From positions 158,941 through 222,940 of the forward strand of contig NZ_VDMB01000004.1 in assembly GCF_006175995.1 (NCBI RefSeq): a stretch of 64,000 nucleotides of DNA, read 5' to 3'. Below, piece by piece: positions 63,698 to 64,000 of this stretch. Position numbers and translations under genes: made by a program. The number at the start of each line of letters is the position of its first letter. Position 1 is the stretch's first letter. The stretch comes from Desulfobotulus mexicanus (GTDB taxonomy: Bacteria; Desulfobacterota; Desulfobacteria; Desulfobacterales; ASO4-4). Below the pieces are notes generated by a model that did no database searches, was not told the origin of the DNA, and worked only from the letters and a program-made list of their open reading frames with translations.

Positions 63698-64000
63698 AGG
63701 AGTTACGCAGTTGATGTTTTTACCGGTTCTATTTAAGGTTTAAAGATTATGAATCCACCAAAATTTTCTGAATATGATTACATGGCTTTTTTGACAGCAA
63801 GTCCCAAAATTTTTACCTGCACAGAGGTTGAGAGAGTTTTACAGGAGCAAAAAAATGCTCCTGCGCATGATTCCATCAATCGACTTCTTCACAGGCTTAC
63901 GCCTTCAGCATCGGCTCTTCGTAATGAAGCAATTCAGCACGTTATTTTGAAAAAGGGTGTGCTGGTTCTTGACGACTCAACACTGGACAAACTGTACGCT
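63697..64000 (+). mobile_element. 5' end of an insertion sequence (IS701-like), truncated by window
   Basis: The left end is placed at about 63697, where TAGGAGTTACGCAGTTGATG begins, resembling the TAGGACTTACGCA end of known IS elements of this group; the right end lies outside. The transposase starts at 63749. No direct repeat can be tested here. Confidence 0.65.
63749..64000 (+). CDS. IS transposase N-terminus (DDE superfamily), runs off window
   Basis: 84 codons, ATG at 63749, still open at the window end. The N-terminus reads PPKFSEYDYMAFLTASPKIF, followed by a helical region SINRLLHRLTPSASALRNEA and then the first catalytic-Asp motif VLVLDDSTLDKLYA, typical of IS701-type/DDE_5 transposases (usually DSTLDKPYA). 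The remaining catalytic Asp and Glu lie outside. No ribosome binding site of note, which is common for transposases. Confidence 0.85.
   Translation, partial: MNPPKFSEYDYMAFLTASPKIFTCTEVERVLQEQKNAPAHDSINRLLHRLTPSASALRNEAIQHVILKKGVLVLDDSTLDKLYA

Overview
The window reads as one contiguous piece of a Gram-negative bacterial chromosome, most likely a Desulfobacterota (delta-proteobacterial) organism. The reasons are indirect: a miaB gene followed by a DUF4911 gene, a solitary DctP-type TRAP solute receptor, many large hybrid histidine kinases, an amino-terminal AlbA_2 / AAA-ATPase-like PD-(D/E)XK repertoire and mid-range GC with GGA-rich ribosome binding sites. I cannot name the genus from the sequence.

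Layout. 0-4 kb: the 3' part of cheR, a PAS/HK/REC hybrid kinase and a sigma-54 response regulator, translationally coupled. 4-7.3 kb: a first accessory patch (frameshifted AAA-ATPase-like/PD-(D/E)XK gene and an AlbA_2 ATP-binding protein). 7.4-12.5 kb: CHASE2 adenylate cyclase, bifunctional-nuclease-family protein, miaB, DUF4911, a structured intergenic element and a bacteriohemerythrin. 12.6-15.7 kb: a pspA-yqiJ-yqiK-like membrane-stress operon with terminator. 15.7-23.1 kb: a complete trpEGDCFBA operon preceded by a recognisable attenuator whose leader peptide carries three consecutive Trp codons. 23-28.2 kb (minus strand): rsgA, a Cache/GAF hybrid kinase and a DctP-like receptor that may feed it. 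28.3-32.2 kb: MoxR ATPase, DUF58 and TgpA-type transglutaminase operon. 32.2-34.0 kb: a compact HDAC-superfamily deacylase translationally coupled to a radical SAM/SPASM enzyme. 34-36.2 kb: an atypical HATPase protein and an atypical receiver. 36.5-42.2 kb: DUF169, SLC13-type permease, a nucleobase permease fused to an RsbW-like ATPase domain, a chloramphenicol acetyltransferase-like gene and a methyltransferase-like gene.

42.3-59.6 kb is a minus-strand accessory/defence island: an Mrr-type restriction gene split by a -1 frame change at a classic slippery heptamer, three small secreted proteins (two cysteine-rich), lipocalin, a second AlbA_2 protein, a HepT/MntA (HEPN/MNT) pair, a KAP P-loop NTPase with a C-terminal IF2_N-like domain, and a type I restriction-modification locus (hsdR ... 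hsdM-hsdS) with two AAA-ATPase-like PD-(D/E)XK proteins inserted between hsdR and hsdM. 60-63.5 kb carries a periplasmic solute-binding protein, a GNAT acetyltransferase and an RlhA-like U32 protein; the window ends in a short-unit repeat tract and the 5' end of an insertion sequence transposase.

The most interesting items are the KAP-IF2_N fusion embedded in the restriction/HEPN-MNT island, the permease-RsbW fusion, the Mrr slippery frameshift, the matching 12-bp coding repeats in both AlbA_2 paralogues, and the regulatory RNA structures before the trp operon and the bacteriohemerythrin gene. No tRNA, rRNA or CRISPR array was seen.
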